64,000 nt of DNA, from the NCBI GenBank assembly GCA_007713595.1, contig VMRY01000009.1, positions 1-64,000 of the forward strand. The letters are read 5' to 3'. The position numbers and the translations under genes are program-made. The notes below the pieces were generated by a model, which did not search any database, was not told the DNA's origin, and was given only the letters and a program-made list of their open reading frames with translations. Origin of the DNA: Sedimenticola thiotaurini (GTDB taxonomy: Bacteria > Pseudomonadota > Gammaproteobacteria > Chromatiales > Chromatiaceae). Below, in pieces: positions 25,894-34,205 of the stretch; positions within the stretch are counted from its first letter, which is position 1; every line of letters begins with the position of its first letter.

Positions 25894-26619
25894 ATGGATG
25901 AACTAACAAAAATTATTCTATACACCCTTGGCGCAGGCGCATGCATTCCTCTGGGAGGGATACTTGCCAATAGAGAGAAGATCCACCCGAACTGGTTAGA
26001 AAATGAGTTCCGACATGCGGTCATAGCATTTGGAGGTGGCATTCTAATCGCAGCAGTTGCCTTGGTATTGGTACCTGAGGGCATTAAATATGTAAATCAT
26101 TCCGCCTTGAGTGCAATTACCCTGTTATGTGGCGGCATCAGTTTCTTTGCTCTGGAGCGCTATCTGGGCGCTCACCGCAGAGAGAAGCCACAGTTCACGG
26201 CGATGCTACTGGACTATGTACCGGAATCATTGGCGTTAGGTGGTGCCTTCGCGGTCGGTGCGCACTCAGCACCTTTACTTGCCATGTTCATAGGTTTGCA
26301 GAACCTACCCGAAGGCTTCAACGCATACCGTGAATTGAACCACTCAAAAGTATCGAGCCCACAGAAAATCTTAACTTTTATGTTGCTACTTGTCCCTATA
26401 GGACCGGTTATTGCCATCTTTGGTTGGGTATATTTCAGCCATAACAGTCTGCTTTTAGGGGCTACCATGCTATACGCATCAGGCGGTATTCTTTATCTGA
26501 TATTTCAGGACATTGCCCCTCAAGCCCATATGAAAAGACACTGGGCCCCACCCTTGGGTGCTGTAATTGGTTTTAGCGTGGGGATGCTGGGTAGCAACAT
26601 TGTTGAGGGAAATCTATAA
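25894..26619 (+). CDS. ZIP-family-like membrane transporter
   Basis: A 241-aa protein with about eight hydrophobic helices and the ZIP fold order. The start is placed at the ATG at 25894 (MDELTKII); the open frame extends 34 codons further upstream but that part is polar and unlike the family. In the two metal-site helices the usual HNxPEG and H-x-x-P-E-G are changed to DYVPESLALG and LQNLPEGFNAY, so canonical histidine ligands are replaced by Asp and Gln. It may move another cation or have a changed metal preference. Divalent metal import (zinc, iron) is the default guess. Confidence 0.72.
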   Translation: MDELTKIILYTLGAGACIPLGGILANREKIHPNWLENEFRHAVIAFGGGILIAAVALVLVPEGIKYVNHSALSAITLLCGGISFFALERYLGAHRREKPQFTAMLLDYVPESLALGGAFAVGAHSAPLLAMFIGLQNLPEGFNAYRELNHSKVSSPQKILTFMLLLVPIGPVIAIFGWVYFSHNSLLLGATMLYASGGILYLIFQDIAPQAHMKRHWAPPLGAVIGFSVGMLGSNIVEGNL

Positions 26620-26742
26620 ATAGTAATAATAGCAATTTTTACCTTATCTCCCGCATAAATTTTATAGCAGTCAGTTCTTTTCAATCTCCAATTTTACCTA
26701 TCGCCTGAGACCAAGATACACTTTTCACTAAATACCATTTAA

Positions 26743-27336
26743 TTACAGCAGTACTGACTTCATTAGCTTATTTTGGGAAACAGGTATAGCCCGTATAACA
26801 AACCGCTCAGGACCACCGGGTATCAAGGCATCAAACGGATAACAGGTTATAAGGGTTAATCCATCTTCGCTCTGATCAAGCACCCAGGTATCCTGCTTAT
26901 CATGGACCTCACCGGTAATAACCGCATACATCAGCGTTTCACCTGTTGCTGGCGTTATCTTTATCTGATCACCGGGCTCTAAGTATTGAAGGAATCGAAA
27001 GTGTGTATCACGATGGCCGCTTACAGCACTGTTACCCAATCCACCCAGTGGCGCTGTTCCAGCGATATGTCCAGGGGCAAAAGCAAGTGATCTTCCACTT
27101 GAACCTTCAAGTACAATCTGATCAATTCCAAGCCGTTCAATCTCCATCCTTGCTACGGGCCAGGTATCTGCCCAAGGCCAGGGCACTACCCGTTTTTTTC
27201 CTGACAAACTCTCTTGCCATGCAGACTGAAGAAGGTGTTGTGCCAGCAGGGCTTTGGCCTTAATGTAGCCTCCTTCACTCATCTGCCAAAGCCCCGCTAT
27301 TACCAGAAATATGCTTACTGATGTTGACCATCTCAT
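26743..27336 (-). CDS. Class GN sortase of the proteobacterial dedicated sortase system
   Basis: A 197-aa transpeptidase. One N-terminal membrane helix is followed by the sortase domain with catalytic His in SGHRDTHF, Cys in TLITCYPF and Arg in GPERFVIR. The gene starts 13 bp after the stop of its predicted substrate. Gram-negative sortases of this type occur with a single LPxTG-like target, an OmpA-like protein and a two-component system. All of these are present here, the last one 7 kb away. The start at 27336 is preferred to a longer frame because the helix then begins at the N-terminus. Confidence 0.85.
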   Translation of the reverse strand: MRWSTSVSIFLVIAGLWQMSEGGYIKAKALLAQHLLQSAWQESLSGKKRVVPWPWADTWPVARMEIERLGIDQIVLEGSSGRSLAFAPGHIAGTAPLGGLGNSAVSGHRDTHFRFLQYLEPGDQIKITPATGETLMYAVITGEVHDKQDTWVLDQSEDGLTLITCYPFDALIPGGPERFVIRAIPVSQNKLMKSVLL

Positions 27337-27349
27337 CGGCTCATTCTCT

Positions 27350-29530
27350 TTAGCTTCTGCCGGCGACCAGTTGGAAGTCACCTTTCATGCTTCGCCGACT
27401 TCGAGATATCCACTTTAGTGCGCCTGCAAGAATTAACAGAAACATCCCTACCAGCAGATTGATTTCAGAGGCCGTGGCTGTCTGTGGCAAGGTACCAAAC
27501 ACTTTCTCGGCACTCCAACCCTTGGGTAGATTGGTTGGCACGGCTTTGCTGTTAAACGCATCATCAACCGGTCGTGAGGGCGTCTTATCCACTGCGACCA
27601 GACTGGTGTATTGACTAACCAGTTTATGGGACAACGCTACTGCCAGGACTTCATCACGGACTTTTGATTCATCCCGCCCTCTTGCCTTTTCATTCATCAG
27701 CTCTGCAATTTTTCGTCGCGCCCAAAGCAGGTGAACCCCCGACTCAACGGCACCGCCTTTTAAAAGAACCTGTTGTTTCCATGCGTTGTCGGCAACTTGT
27801 CCGGTAATAGTCAATTGCTTTGCGGGCTTTTGCATTTTTACTGCCAGCACGATGGGCTCGCCCGCATACAGATCAGGAACTCTGGATGGCCACATCTCGA
27901 CGCTTTGTCCATCGGGCCACTGCACAGTGATATTGGTCAGGATGGGGGTCTCGAGTTTGGCAAACAGGGCGGCCATCTTCTCGCCCACCTCTTCCACTTT
28001 TCCTATATAGGTAAATGTGCCGCGCCCAAACTCAGCCGCGCGAGTCATGAAAAAGCTGTTGGGTGCTGATCCAATGCCGATGGTGAAGAGACGACTCTCA
28101 CCCAACTGTTCATGGATCAGTTTAAACAGTGCCTGTTCGTTACCCACGCTACCATCGGTAAGAAACACTACCTGTCGCAATACGCCCTTTTCTGTCGTTT
28201 GTCTCAATGCCAGCTTCAGTGCAGGTAACATCTCAGTGCCACCATCCGCTATCAATCCATTGACATATTTTGTTGCCCACTTCAGGTTTCTTGCATTGGC
28301 TTCTACAGCCTGGGGAAACAAGGCGTCCGTCTGATGGTTGAATTGGATAACATTAAATCGATCAGTCGGTGCTAACCGTTGCAGTGCCAGTTTAAGTGCT
28401 TCCCGGGCTTGTATGATGGACTCACCGTGCATGGAGCCGGAGGTATCGATGACATAGATGACCTCTCTTGGCAGCGGATTGGTTGTTGCCTGTTGATTGG
28501 CCGGTGGCATCACCATTAACAACGCATAGCCACTGTTATCCCACTGCTCGGTAAACAGGGCAGCATGGGGTGCCGCTTCAATGTGCGGTACCCAGTGCAG
28601 TTCAAAATCACGCTCGGCAGGGACAGAACCTTGTTGCAGGGACACATGGTAAATTCCTGTTTCATCCTGCTGAACTGTGATGGGATGATAAATGCTCTCA
28701 AGCTTTTCCAGCGGCATGCCAGCATCCAGCCTTATGTTGATATGTACCGGATTAATCGCGCCTTCAGCAGGATCAACCACTGGTGGTGTAATACGCGAGG
28801 CGTCGGGTACCTGTGTGGTATCGCTGGCCCAACCGTTCCCCTGGAATGCAACAACCTCGGATGGACCTATAGGTGTACCCGGGATATAGCGGGGCGCTAC
28901 CACCAGTGGAAAACGCAACCTGAATCCACCCTGGTCATAATGCAGTGTCAGCTGATACTCGATCTCTACCTGCACCATTTCTCCCGGTGCAATATTGGCG
29001 ACAGCGGTGGTGAAAATATTGGGCCGCTCCTGACTCAACAGACTGGCTTTACGGCCTTCACGTCTTGCTTTTTCATAGGTCTTCTTCGCCTGCGCCTTCT
29101 CCTGAATCTCTCCCTCAATAAACCGTTCGCCTATACGCAGACGCATGCGGTCAACCGCAGCATCCTCAGGCAGGGGAAATACGTAGGTACCCTCCACCCA
29201 CTCCTGGGATGGATTTTTAAACTGCTGCTTTACCACGACGCGCGCCATCATTCCGCTGATCACCATCTCTACATCGGTATCCAGCAGTGGCGCATCCACG
29301 GCCATACCACCACTGGCCAGATTCATCAGGAGAGCGCCACGCTTTACCTCTTCAACACTGGTTCGTTGATAGCTTGAATGACTATCTGATTCAGCCGCCG
29401 CGACACTGTTGCTCCAGATAAAAACCAGCAACCCCAGAAGCAGGGCTGTTACCATTCCTGCAAGCAGTGATGCCAGCGAGGTAAACAGCATGTCCCTGCC
29501 AAGTTGATTAATCTGTTTTTGATTTTCCAT
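27350..29530 (-). CDS. Sortase target protein with VIT and VWA domains
   Basis: A 726-aa protein matching the marine proteobacterial sortase target family. An N-terminal membrane helix (about 15-40) is followed by a VIT domain (about 60-190), a VWA domain (about 355-520) with MIDAS motif DTSGSMHGES and LTDGSVGNE, and a C-terminal sorting signal. The signal is LPQTA near residue 681, followed by a hydrophobic helix and the basic RSRRSMK tail. The adjacent sortase is expected to cleave at LPQTA in the periplasm. The family resembles inter-alpha-trypsin inhibitor heavy chains; its role on the surface is unknown. Confidence 0.88.
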   Translation of the reverse strand: MENQKQINQLGRDMLFTSLASLLAGMVTALLLGLLVFIWSNSVAAAESDSHSSYQRTSVEEVKRGALLMNLASGGMAVDAPLLDTDVEMVISGMMARVVVKQQFKNPSQEWVEGTYVFPLPEDAAVDRMRLRIGERFIEGEIQEKAQAKKTYEKARREGRKASLLSQERPNIFTTAVANIAPGEMVQVEIEYQLTLHYDQGGFRLRFPLVVAPRYIPGTPIGPSEVVAFQGNGWASDTTQVPDASRITPPVVDPAEGAINPVHINIRLDAGMPLEKLESIYHPITVQQDETGIYHVSLQQGSVPAERDFELHWVPHIEAAPHAALFTEQWDNSGYALLMVMPPANQQATTNPLPREVIYVIDTSGSMHGESIIQAREALKLALQRLAPTDRFNVIQFNHQTDALFPQAVEANARNLKWATKYVNGLIADGGTEMLPALKLALRQTTEKGVLRQVVFLTDGSVGNEQALFKLIHEQLGESRLFTIGIGSAPNSFFMTRAAEFGRGTFTYIGKVEEVGEKMAALFAKLETPILTNITVQWPDGQSVEMWPSRVPDLYAGEPIVLAVKMQKPAKQLTITGQVADNAWKQQVLLKGGAVESGVHLLWARRKIAELMNEKARGRDESKVRDEVLAVALSHKLVSQYTSLVAVDKTPSRPVDDAFNSKAVPTNLPKGWSAEKVFGTLPQTATASEINLLVGMFLLILAGALKWISRSRRSMKGDFQLVAGRS

Positions 29531-29669
29531 GATGCACTCCCGCTACCTTTTTCTGCTGGTCTCTTTCACTCTTACCCGTGGGCCTATACTGTTTGTAAAG
29601 ATCACGGCACATCGCCTCCGGTGAGCAATAGAGAAAATTCTCACTTAGAGGCTGAATTACTCTGTTCAT
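29508..29669 (-). CDS. 53-aa ORF between pdsO and sortase target
   Basis: A 53-codon frame starting MNRVIQPLSENFLYC. Its ATG overlaps the pdsO stop (ATGA), and AAGGAG lies five bases before it, better than many sites here. Its end overlaps the first 23 bases of the sortase target gene. The product is polar and basic with two cysteines, with no signal peptide and no membrane helix. I do not recognise a family. It may be a small real protein or a coupling frame that hands ribosomes to the target gene. Confidence 0.5.
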   Translation of the reverse strand: MNRVIQPLSENFLYCSPEAMCRDLYKQYRPTGKSERDQQKKVAGVHHGKSKTD

Positions 29670-30421
29670 GAGTTCTCCTTGAGATGGAAACGGACCACTA
29701 CCTGACGGTCATAACCCAGACCTTCTGTGTCACTCTGTGGATAATGTGCATTCGCTTCACCATAGCTACGTAATTCAATGCGTTCTGCAGCCACCCCCGA
29801 TGCAGTTAACTGATCTTTGACCGCGCTGGCACGCGCCTCACTCAATGCCTGGTTCTGATCTTTTCTGCCCCGTCTGTCAGCAAAGGCATGGATATGGACT
29901 TTAAGTGTGTGGAGTGTTGCCAGTGCTTGTGACAACGCTTGCAACGCCAGTTGATCATGCGCTTCCAGCGCGCTCTGATTTGAACGGAACTGGATTCGAT
30001 AGAGAAAACCGGAGGCTATGGCCTGCAACTGTTGCTGGTTATCAAATTGAACAACGGCCAGCCTTTTCTGCAGACGCACCATCTCTTCGGCGTCGATTTT
30101 TTGCTGACGCTTTAGCAACTCCACCTCCTGCCGCGTGGTGTGCAGATCAGATTCCATTCCGGAATTCCGTCCAGCCAACACACCACCTACGGCACCGATA
30201 ATAAACCCTGGCGGTCCGGCCAATAGCGCGCCCGTAATACTCCCTATTCCCGCTCCCTGCCACTCTTCTTTATAGGTCTGATCGGTTGCATTCTGCTCAA
30301 AATGACCTCCTTGCCACTGCTCAATAGCCAGATCTGACGTGAGATAGTAGGACTCATAGGCACTGGCACTGTCGCCCCACGTCAATCCTGCTATCAGAGA
30401 TAAAAGTACTGCTCGGTTCAT
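29666..30421 (-). CDS. pdsO: PdsO: sortase-associated OmpA-like protein
   Basis: A 251-aa protein. It has a signal peptide (about 1-20), a glycine-zipper hydrophobic segment (GSITGALLAGPPGFIIG...), a coiled coil (LKRQQKIDAEEMVRLQKRL) and a C-terminal OmpA peptidoglycan-binding domain (SALEAHDQLALQALS, then LSEARASAVKDQL and RIELRSYGEANAHYP). The start at 30421 is preferred because GGAG precedes it and it begins the signal peptide. It leads the operon pdsO-53-aa ORF-target-sortase. Its likely job is to link the sortase product or the outer membrane to peptidoglycan. Confidence 0.83.
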   Translation of the reverse strand: MNRAVLLSLIAGLTWGDSASAYESYYLTSDLAIEQWQGGHFEQNATDQTYKEEWQGAGIGSITGALLAGPPGFIIGAVGGVLAGRNSGMESDLHTTRQEVELLKRQQKIDAEEMVRLQKRLAVVQFDNQQQLQAIASGFLYRIQFRSNQSALEAHDQLALQALSQALATLHTLKVHIHAFADRRGRKDQNQALSEARASAVKDQLTASGVAAERIELRSYGEANAHYPQSDTEGLGYDRQVVVRFHLKENS

Positions 30422-30576
30422 TGCATACTCCAGATTGGTCCAGCGCACCTTCCCTGGTGTCTCAGTCATCCAGACTTGCGCCGGTTGCTTGTTATCTGTG
30501 GTCTATTAAATGTCAGGCAGATGGCAAAAGACTTTCGCAAGAGGGGCAGAGCAGTGGCAGATTCGGGCAAAATTGT

Positions 30577-30587
30577 GGCAATTTGTC
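30577..30587. promoter_or_regulatory. Candidate enhancer site 3 (GGCA-ATT-TGTC)
   Basis: The same GRCA-N3-TGTC palindrome as at 23986 and 24063, about 150 bp upstream of the predicted start of the HTH-PBP gene. An adjoining looser copy (GGCA-AAAT-TGTG) lies at 30566-30577. Confidence 0.48.
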
Positions 30588-30707
30588 CATCTCAGCCGCT
30601 GCTTTTGGTACAAATCAGACCACATCAGTAATTTTAATTACACGTAAGTGAACCTCGGATCGCTGTCACAGTAAGGATGGATGATTTAGAGTCATACCCG
30701 ATATGGC

Positions 30708-30722
30708 AGGTATGAATATTGC
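30708..30722 (+). promoter_or_regulatory. Sigma-54 promoter of the HTH-PBP regulator
   Basis: AGGTATGAATATTGC has GG and GC exactly ten bases apart and differs from the moaA promoter only in the N4 spacer region. Transcription would start near 30734. This decides the protein start: a TTG at 30719 lies inside the promoter, so translation must begin at the ATG at 30767. Confidence 0.62.
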
Positions 30723-30766
30723 GTAAAGAATTGGTGGAACCAGCCTATCGAGAAGGGAAGAAACTG

Positions 30767-31681
30767 ATGGCAGCAGTGATGTCACACCCTAGTGATATCT
30801 TCATGAGCGTCAAGCAGGTTGCTGAATACCTGCATCTGAACGAGAAGAAAATCTATGCACTGGTCAATGAAGGTGGCATACCGGCCACCAAAGTGACCGG
30901 GAAATGGATGTTTCCGCGCGAACTGGTCGACCGTTGGATGCTGGACTCAACACATGGGGGCTTGCTGACTGATCGACTGGTCATCTCGGGCGGTGAAGAT
31001 CCGTTGCTCTATCATCTGATCCAGGATTTCGCCCGCCATGCAGGTGCCCATGCACTCATCAGCTACACCCCCACAGGTACTCGACTTGGTCTCGAACTAC
31101 TCCAGGCCAACCGCATTGATGCCTGTGGTATACACTGGGGTCCGGATAGCGAGAGTCATCTTCGTCACCCCGCTCTGTTGAGCCAATATTCGCAACATCA
31201 TCAATGGGTATTGATTCGGGCTTTTCGCCGTGAACAGGGACTGATGATTCATGCTGAACTGGCCGCAAAAACCAGAGAGATCACTTCACTTTTTAATAGC
31301 CGTTATCGCTGGGCCATACGCCAGAGCGGATCAGGTAGCCAGCGTTTCCTGCTTGAGCTTCTGAGTCATTACGGCATCAGCAAAGATGAATTGAATAACC
31401 AGGTGAATGCCTTATCTGAACGTGAAGCCGCTGCTGCCATTGTCATGAAAAAGAGCGATGTGGCACCTGGTGCTCGCGCTACCGCCAAGGAGTATGGATT
31501 GGAGTTTATCCCATTCGGCTGGGAATCATTTGATATTGCACTGCCAAGAAACATCTGGTTCAGGCGTCTGTTCCAGGATCTGATTTCACGCCTTAAATCA
31601 CAGCCCTGCCAGGCCATGTCTGAACGACTGACCGGCTATAACCTGGAAGGTGCGGGAGATCTGGTCTGGGGGGATGATTAA
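30767..31681 (+). CDS. HTH regulator with periplasmic-binding-like sensor domain
   Basis: A 304-aa protein. The N-terminal 60 residues form a MerR/excisionase-type winged HTH (SVKQVAEYLHLNEKKIYALVNE…). The rest is a substrate-binding-like domain related to the PBP domains that follow HTHs in ModE-type and molybdate-linked proteins. It probably binds a small ligand, such as an oxyanion or a pterin, in the cytoplasm and tunes DNA binding. GAAGGGAAG precedes the ATG at 30767. Its promoter matches those of the formate dehydrogenase operon, moaA and mobB, so I infer a role in molybdenum or formate control. The ligand cannot be read from sequence. Confidence 0.75.
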   Translation: MAAVMSHPSDIFMSVKQVAEYLHLNEKKIYALVNEGGIPATKVTGKWMFPRELVDRWMLDSTHGGLLTDRLVISGGEDPLLYHLIQDFARHAGAHALISYTPTGTRLGLELLQANRIDACGIHWGPDSESHLRHPALLSQYSQHHQWVLIRAFRREQGLMIHAELAAKTREITSLFNSRYRWAIRQSGSGSQRFLLELLSHYGISKDELNNQVNALSEREAAAAIVMKKSDVAPGARATAKEYGLEFIPFGWESFDIALPRNIWFRRLFQDLISRLKSQPCQAMSERLTGYNLEGAGDLVWGDD

Positions 31682-31699
31682 ACCAAGGGGACTTCTGGA

Positions 31700-31948
31700 T
31701 TATTCAGGTCTATTCAATCCTTTCAATGCGCTTTCAAGCTTGGTTCCCTCCAGATATTGGAAACAGCGAGTACTCCACTCATCTACAGTCATACTGCCAT
31801 CCGCAATCATCGCTGCAACCACCTGCCCCCACTGGATAAGGTAAGCGTTCTTCTCAAGCAGTCTAGTGTGTTGCTCAAGGATTTCCCGGCGCTTTTCATC
31901 CAGTTTCTCAAGCTCTTTCTCAACAAACAAACCATGCTCGTCGGTCAT
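31700..31948 (-). CDS. Hypothetical coiled-coil protein
   Basis: An 82-aa protein. The first half is a charged heptad coil (LEKLDEKRREILEQHTRLLEK), the second a mixed region with AAMIADGSMTVDEWSTRCFQYLEG. GAGGTGCGG precedes the ATG. No membrane helix or signal peptide. It converges on the HTH-PBP gene and stands 118 bp downstream of the kinase gene in minus-strand order. I do not recognise a family. Confidence 0.62.
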   Translation of the reverse strand: MTDEHGLFVEKELEKLDEKRREILEQHTRLLEKNAYLIQWGQVVAAMIADGSMTVDEWSTRCFQYLEGTKLESALKGLNRPE

Positions 31949-32066
31949 AACCGCACCTCAATCCTATCTGTAACTTTGCCAGCCTTGCTGCAGATCATAG
32001 CTCAAAGAGCCAGCATACGCCTACCCTTATAGACTATAGCAAACAGCCTCACAGATGCCGACTCCA

Positions 32067-34193
32067 TCATAAAAACGCTTCCAATGATGTCTCATCTTCC
32101 AAACTCTGCTGCCGGTGCATGGAATGCAGCTGCTCTTCTATAGTCTCTTCATCACTTGCCATCACCGGTTCAGTCAGCAGCCAGACGGTAAAGCTGGAAC
32201 CTTTTCCCACCACAGACTCAACGGTTATGTTCCCACCATAACGCCGGATCAAACCATAGCTGACAGAGAGACCCAGCCCAGTACCTTCTCCCTGCTGCTT
32301 GGTGCTGTAAAAGGGATTAAAAATACGCCCCATCTGATCATCATCCATTCCGGCGCCGTTGTCCTGCACCTGTATCTGGATGCCTTTATCGCTCCAGTTT
32401 CGGCTGCTGATTTTGATCACCCCCACACTGCCTTTGAGGGAATGGATCGCATTTACTACCAGATTAACCAGCACCTGCTGTAGCTCCTGCTCATTGAGCT
32501 CGACCTGACGATCTGCCTCTAATGCGAGGCTAATCTCAAACTCTACCTTCTTGCGTAAATGACGCACCAGAGCGAGGGTATGCTCAATGACTTCATTTAC
32601 ATCTATATGGGAAAGGTAGCCGGCATACTCATCTGGTCTGGAGTACTGCAACAGATTGTTGACGATATCTCTAATCCGGTAAATCTGCTCAACAACCAGT
32701 TGAATTTCATTTTGAACCGGTTGCAAGGCTGCACCTAGTTCATCTCTGATCACATCCAGGTTACCCAACATTACAGCAGTCGGATTATTGATCTCATGAG
32801 CAACTCCCGCCGTCAACTCACCCAGTGCAGCCAGCTTTTCAGCAACAACCAGCTGCTGGCGGGTTTCACGTAACGCACGAATCGTGCGCTGCAAATCCTG
32901 ATTTTTACTCTGTAACTCAGCAGTACGCTCTTTTACCTTATCTTCCAGTTGATCAGCCCATATCTGGATTTGTTGATTTCGCTCTGCCAACAGATCCAAC
33001 ATGGCATCAAATTCACGCGCCAACTCACCAATTTCATCACGCGACAAAACAGGCCCAATGCGCTTTGCCTTACCTGCGCGGGTCGCCCTGACGACTCGAC
33101 TCATCGTCTCCAGCGGTTTGAATATTGATTTGGCACCCTGTACAGCAAGCAGAGAAGAGAGTCCCATAAGAACCAGAAATAACAGCACCAGTATGGCAAG
33201 GGCCTGCCAAAGTTGATTACGAAAAGGCTTTTCCAGAAAACCGGCGTATAACATACCGACCCGGTTACCGTAGACGTCGACAATAGGTTCATAGGCAGAG
33301 AGATACCAGTCATTCACCACAAAGGCACGATCAATCCAGGTCTCTCCACGATCCAGCACATTGGTACGCACCTCGTTTGATACCCGGGTACCCAGTGCCC
33401 GTTCACCAGGACGCAACGGCACGTTAGTGGTAATACGCACATCATCAATAAACACCGTCACCGTGCCTATACTGCCTTTTGGCAAACTGCCAGGCCCATA
33501 CACCAGATCGCTGATGGTATCGACAAAACTAAAGTTATCGTTGAGTGACACGCCTCCATCGACTACAGCTACCAGCTTGCCACTCAGATCACGTACCGGA
33601 TGCACAGCGCGAATCATCATCGCCCGGTCTTCAACTGTTCTTTTGGTTGGTCGCGCCTTGGGCGTAGGTACAAGAGGTAGTTGATACTGTTTGGCAAACG
33701 CAGCTGAGAGCCGTTGCAATTCAGTCTGATTGAATATCTCAATACCTACCCTTGGCTCACCCTGAAGTGCCGCCTGCAGAGATGGAGAGAGGGCATATCC
33801 CGGGTCGGCAGTCTGCTGTGATAGTGCGTCCTGACCGCGCTGATCAAGTAGACGAAGATAGCTGAAACCAGATGTCATCTTGAGTGTGTGTAACTGTGCC
33901 GTTACCGATACAGAATCCTTCGCCTCCAGTGCGGTACGGAAGGCATAGGACTCAGTCAGACGACCAAGTTGGCCAAGATAGTCCTGGCGAATACGGCGAA
34001 AAATATCATGTGAAACTGAAAGATCTGTATTCACCTTCAGATAGAGTTGATCATAGGTGGTATTGGCGCCCCAGTAGATCGCTAGGACCAGTGCGATTGG
34101 CATAATCAGCAGAATCGGGAACAGTACCAGAGCCAGCAGTTTATAACGCAGGGACCCCTTGATTCGGTCAAGTACCTGCGGGAATAGGCTCAC
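32067..34193 (-). CDS. NtrB-type sensor histidine kinase with periplasmic Cache-like sensor
   Basis: A 708-aa kinase. Two membrane helices (about 17-42 and 338-360) flank a periplasmic sensor of about 295 residues that resembles a double Cache domain (for example AVVDGGVSLNDNF and YLSAYEPIVDVYGNRVGMLYAG). Then come HAMP, a coiled coil, HisKA (VAHEINNPTAVML, the NtrB/ZraS type) and HATPase with DNGAGMD and GTGLGLSVSYG. It lies 12 bp after the sigma-54 response regulator gene, in the same operon. It should phosphorylate that regulator on binding a periplasmic ligand. Formate or a small carboxylate is a plausible signal, but this is inference. Confidence 0.85.
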   Translation of the reverse strand: MSLFPQVLDRIKGSLRYKLLALVLFPILLIMPIALVLAIYWGANTTYDQLYLKVNTDLSVSHDIFRRIRQDYLGQLGRLTESYAFRTALEAKDSVSVTAQLHTLKMTSGFSYLRLLDQRGQDALSQQTADPGYALSPSLQAALQGEPRVGIEIFNQTELQRLSAAFAKQYQLPLVPTPKARPTKRTVEDRAMMIRAVHPVRDLSGKLVAVVDGGVSLNDNFSFVDTISDLVYGPGSLPKGSIGTVTVFIDDVRITTNVPLRPGERALGTRVSNEVRTNVLDRGETWIDRAFVVNDWYLSAYEPIVDVYGNRVGMLYAGFLEKPFRNQLWQALAILVLLFLVLMGLSSLLAVQGAKSIFKPLETMSRVVRATRAGKAKRIGPVLSRDEIGELAREFDAMLDLLAERNQQIQIWADQLEDKVKERTAELQSKNQDLQRTIRALRETRQQLVVAEKLAALGELTAGVAHEINNPTAVMLGNLDVIRDELGAALQPVQNEIQLVVEQIYRIRDIVNNLLQYSRPDEYAGYLSHIDVNEVIEHTLALVRHLRKKVEFEISLALEADRQVELNEQELQQVLVNLVVNAIHSLKGSVGVIKISSRNWSDKGIQIQVQDNGAGMDDDQMGRIFNPFYSTKQQGEGTGLGLSVSYGLIRRYGGNITVESVVGKGSSFTVWLLTEPVMASDEETIEEQLHSMHRQQSLEDETSLEAFL

Positions 34194-34205
34194 TGTAAAA
34201 TATGC

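Noticed and set aside
30719-30766. TTG start at 30719 for the HTH-PBP protein
   Set aside because: It lies inside the -12 element of the predicted promoter; the ATG at 30767 has a ribosome-binding site and a normal N-terminus.
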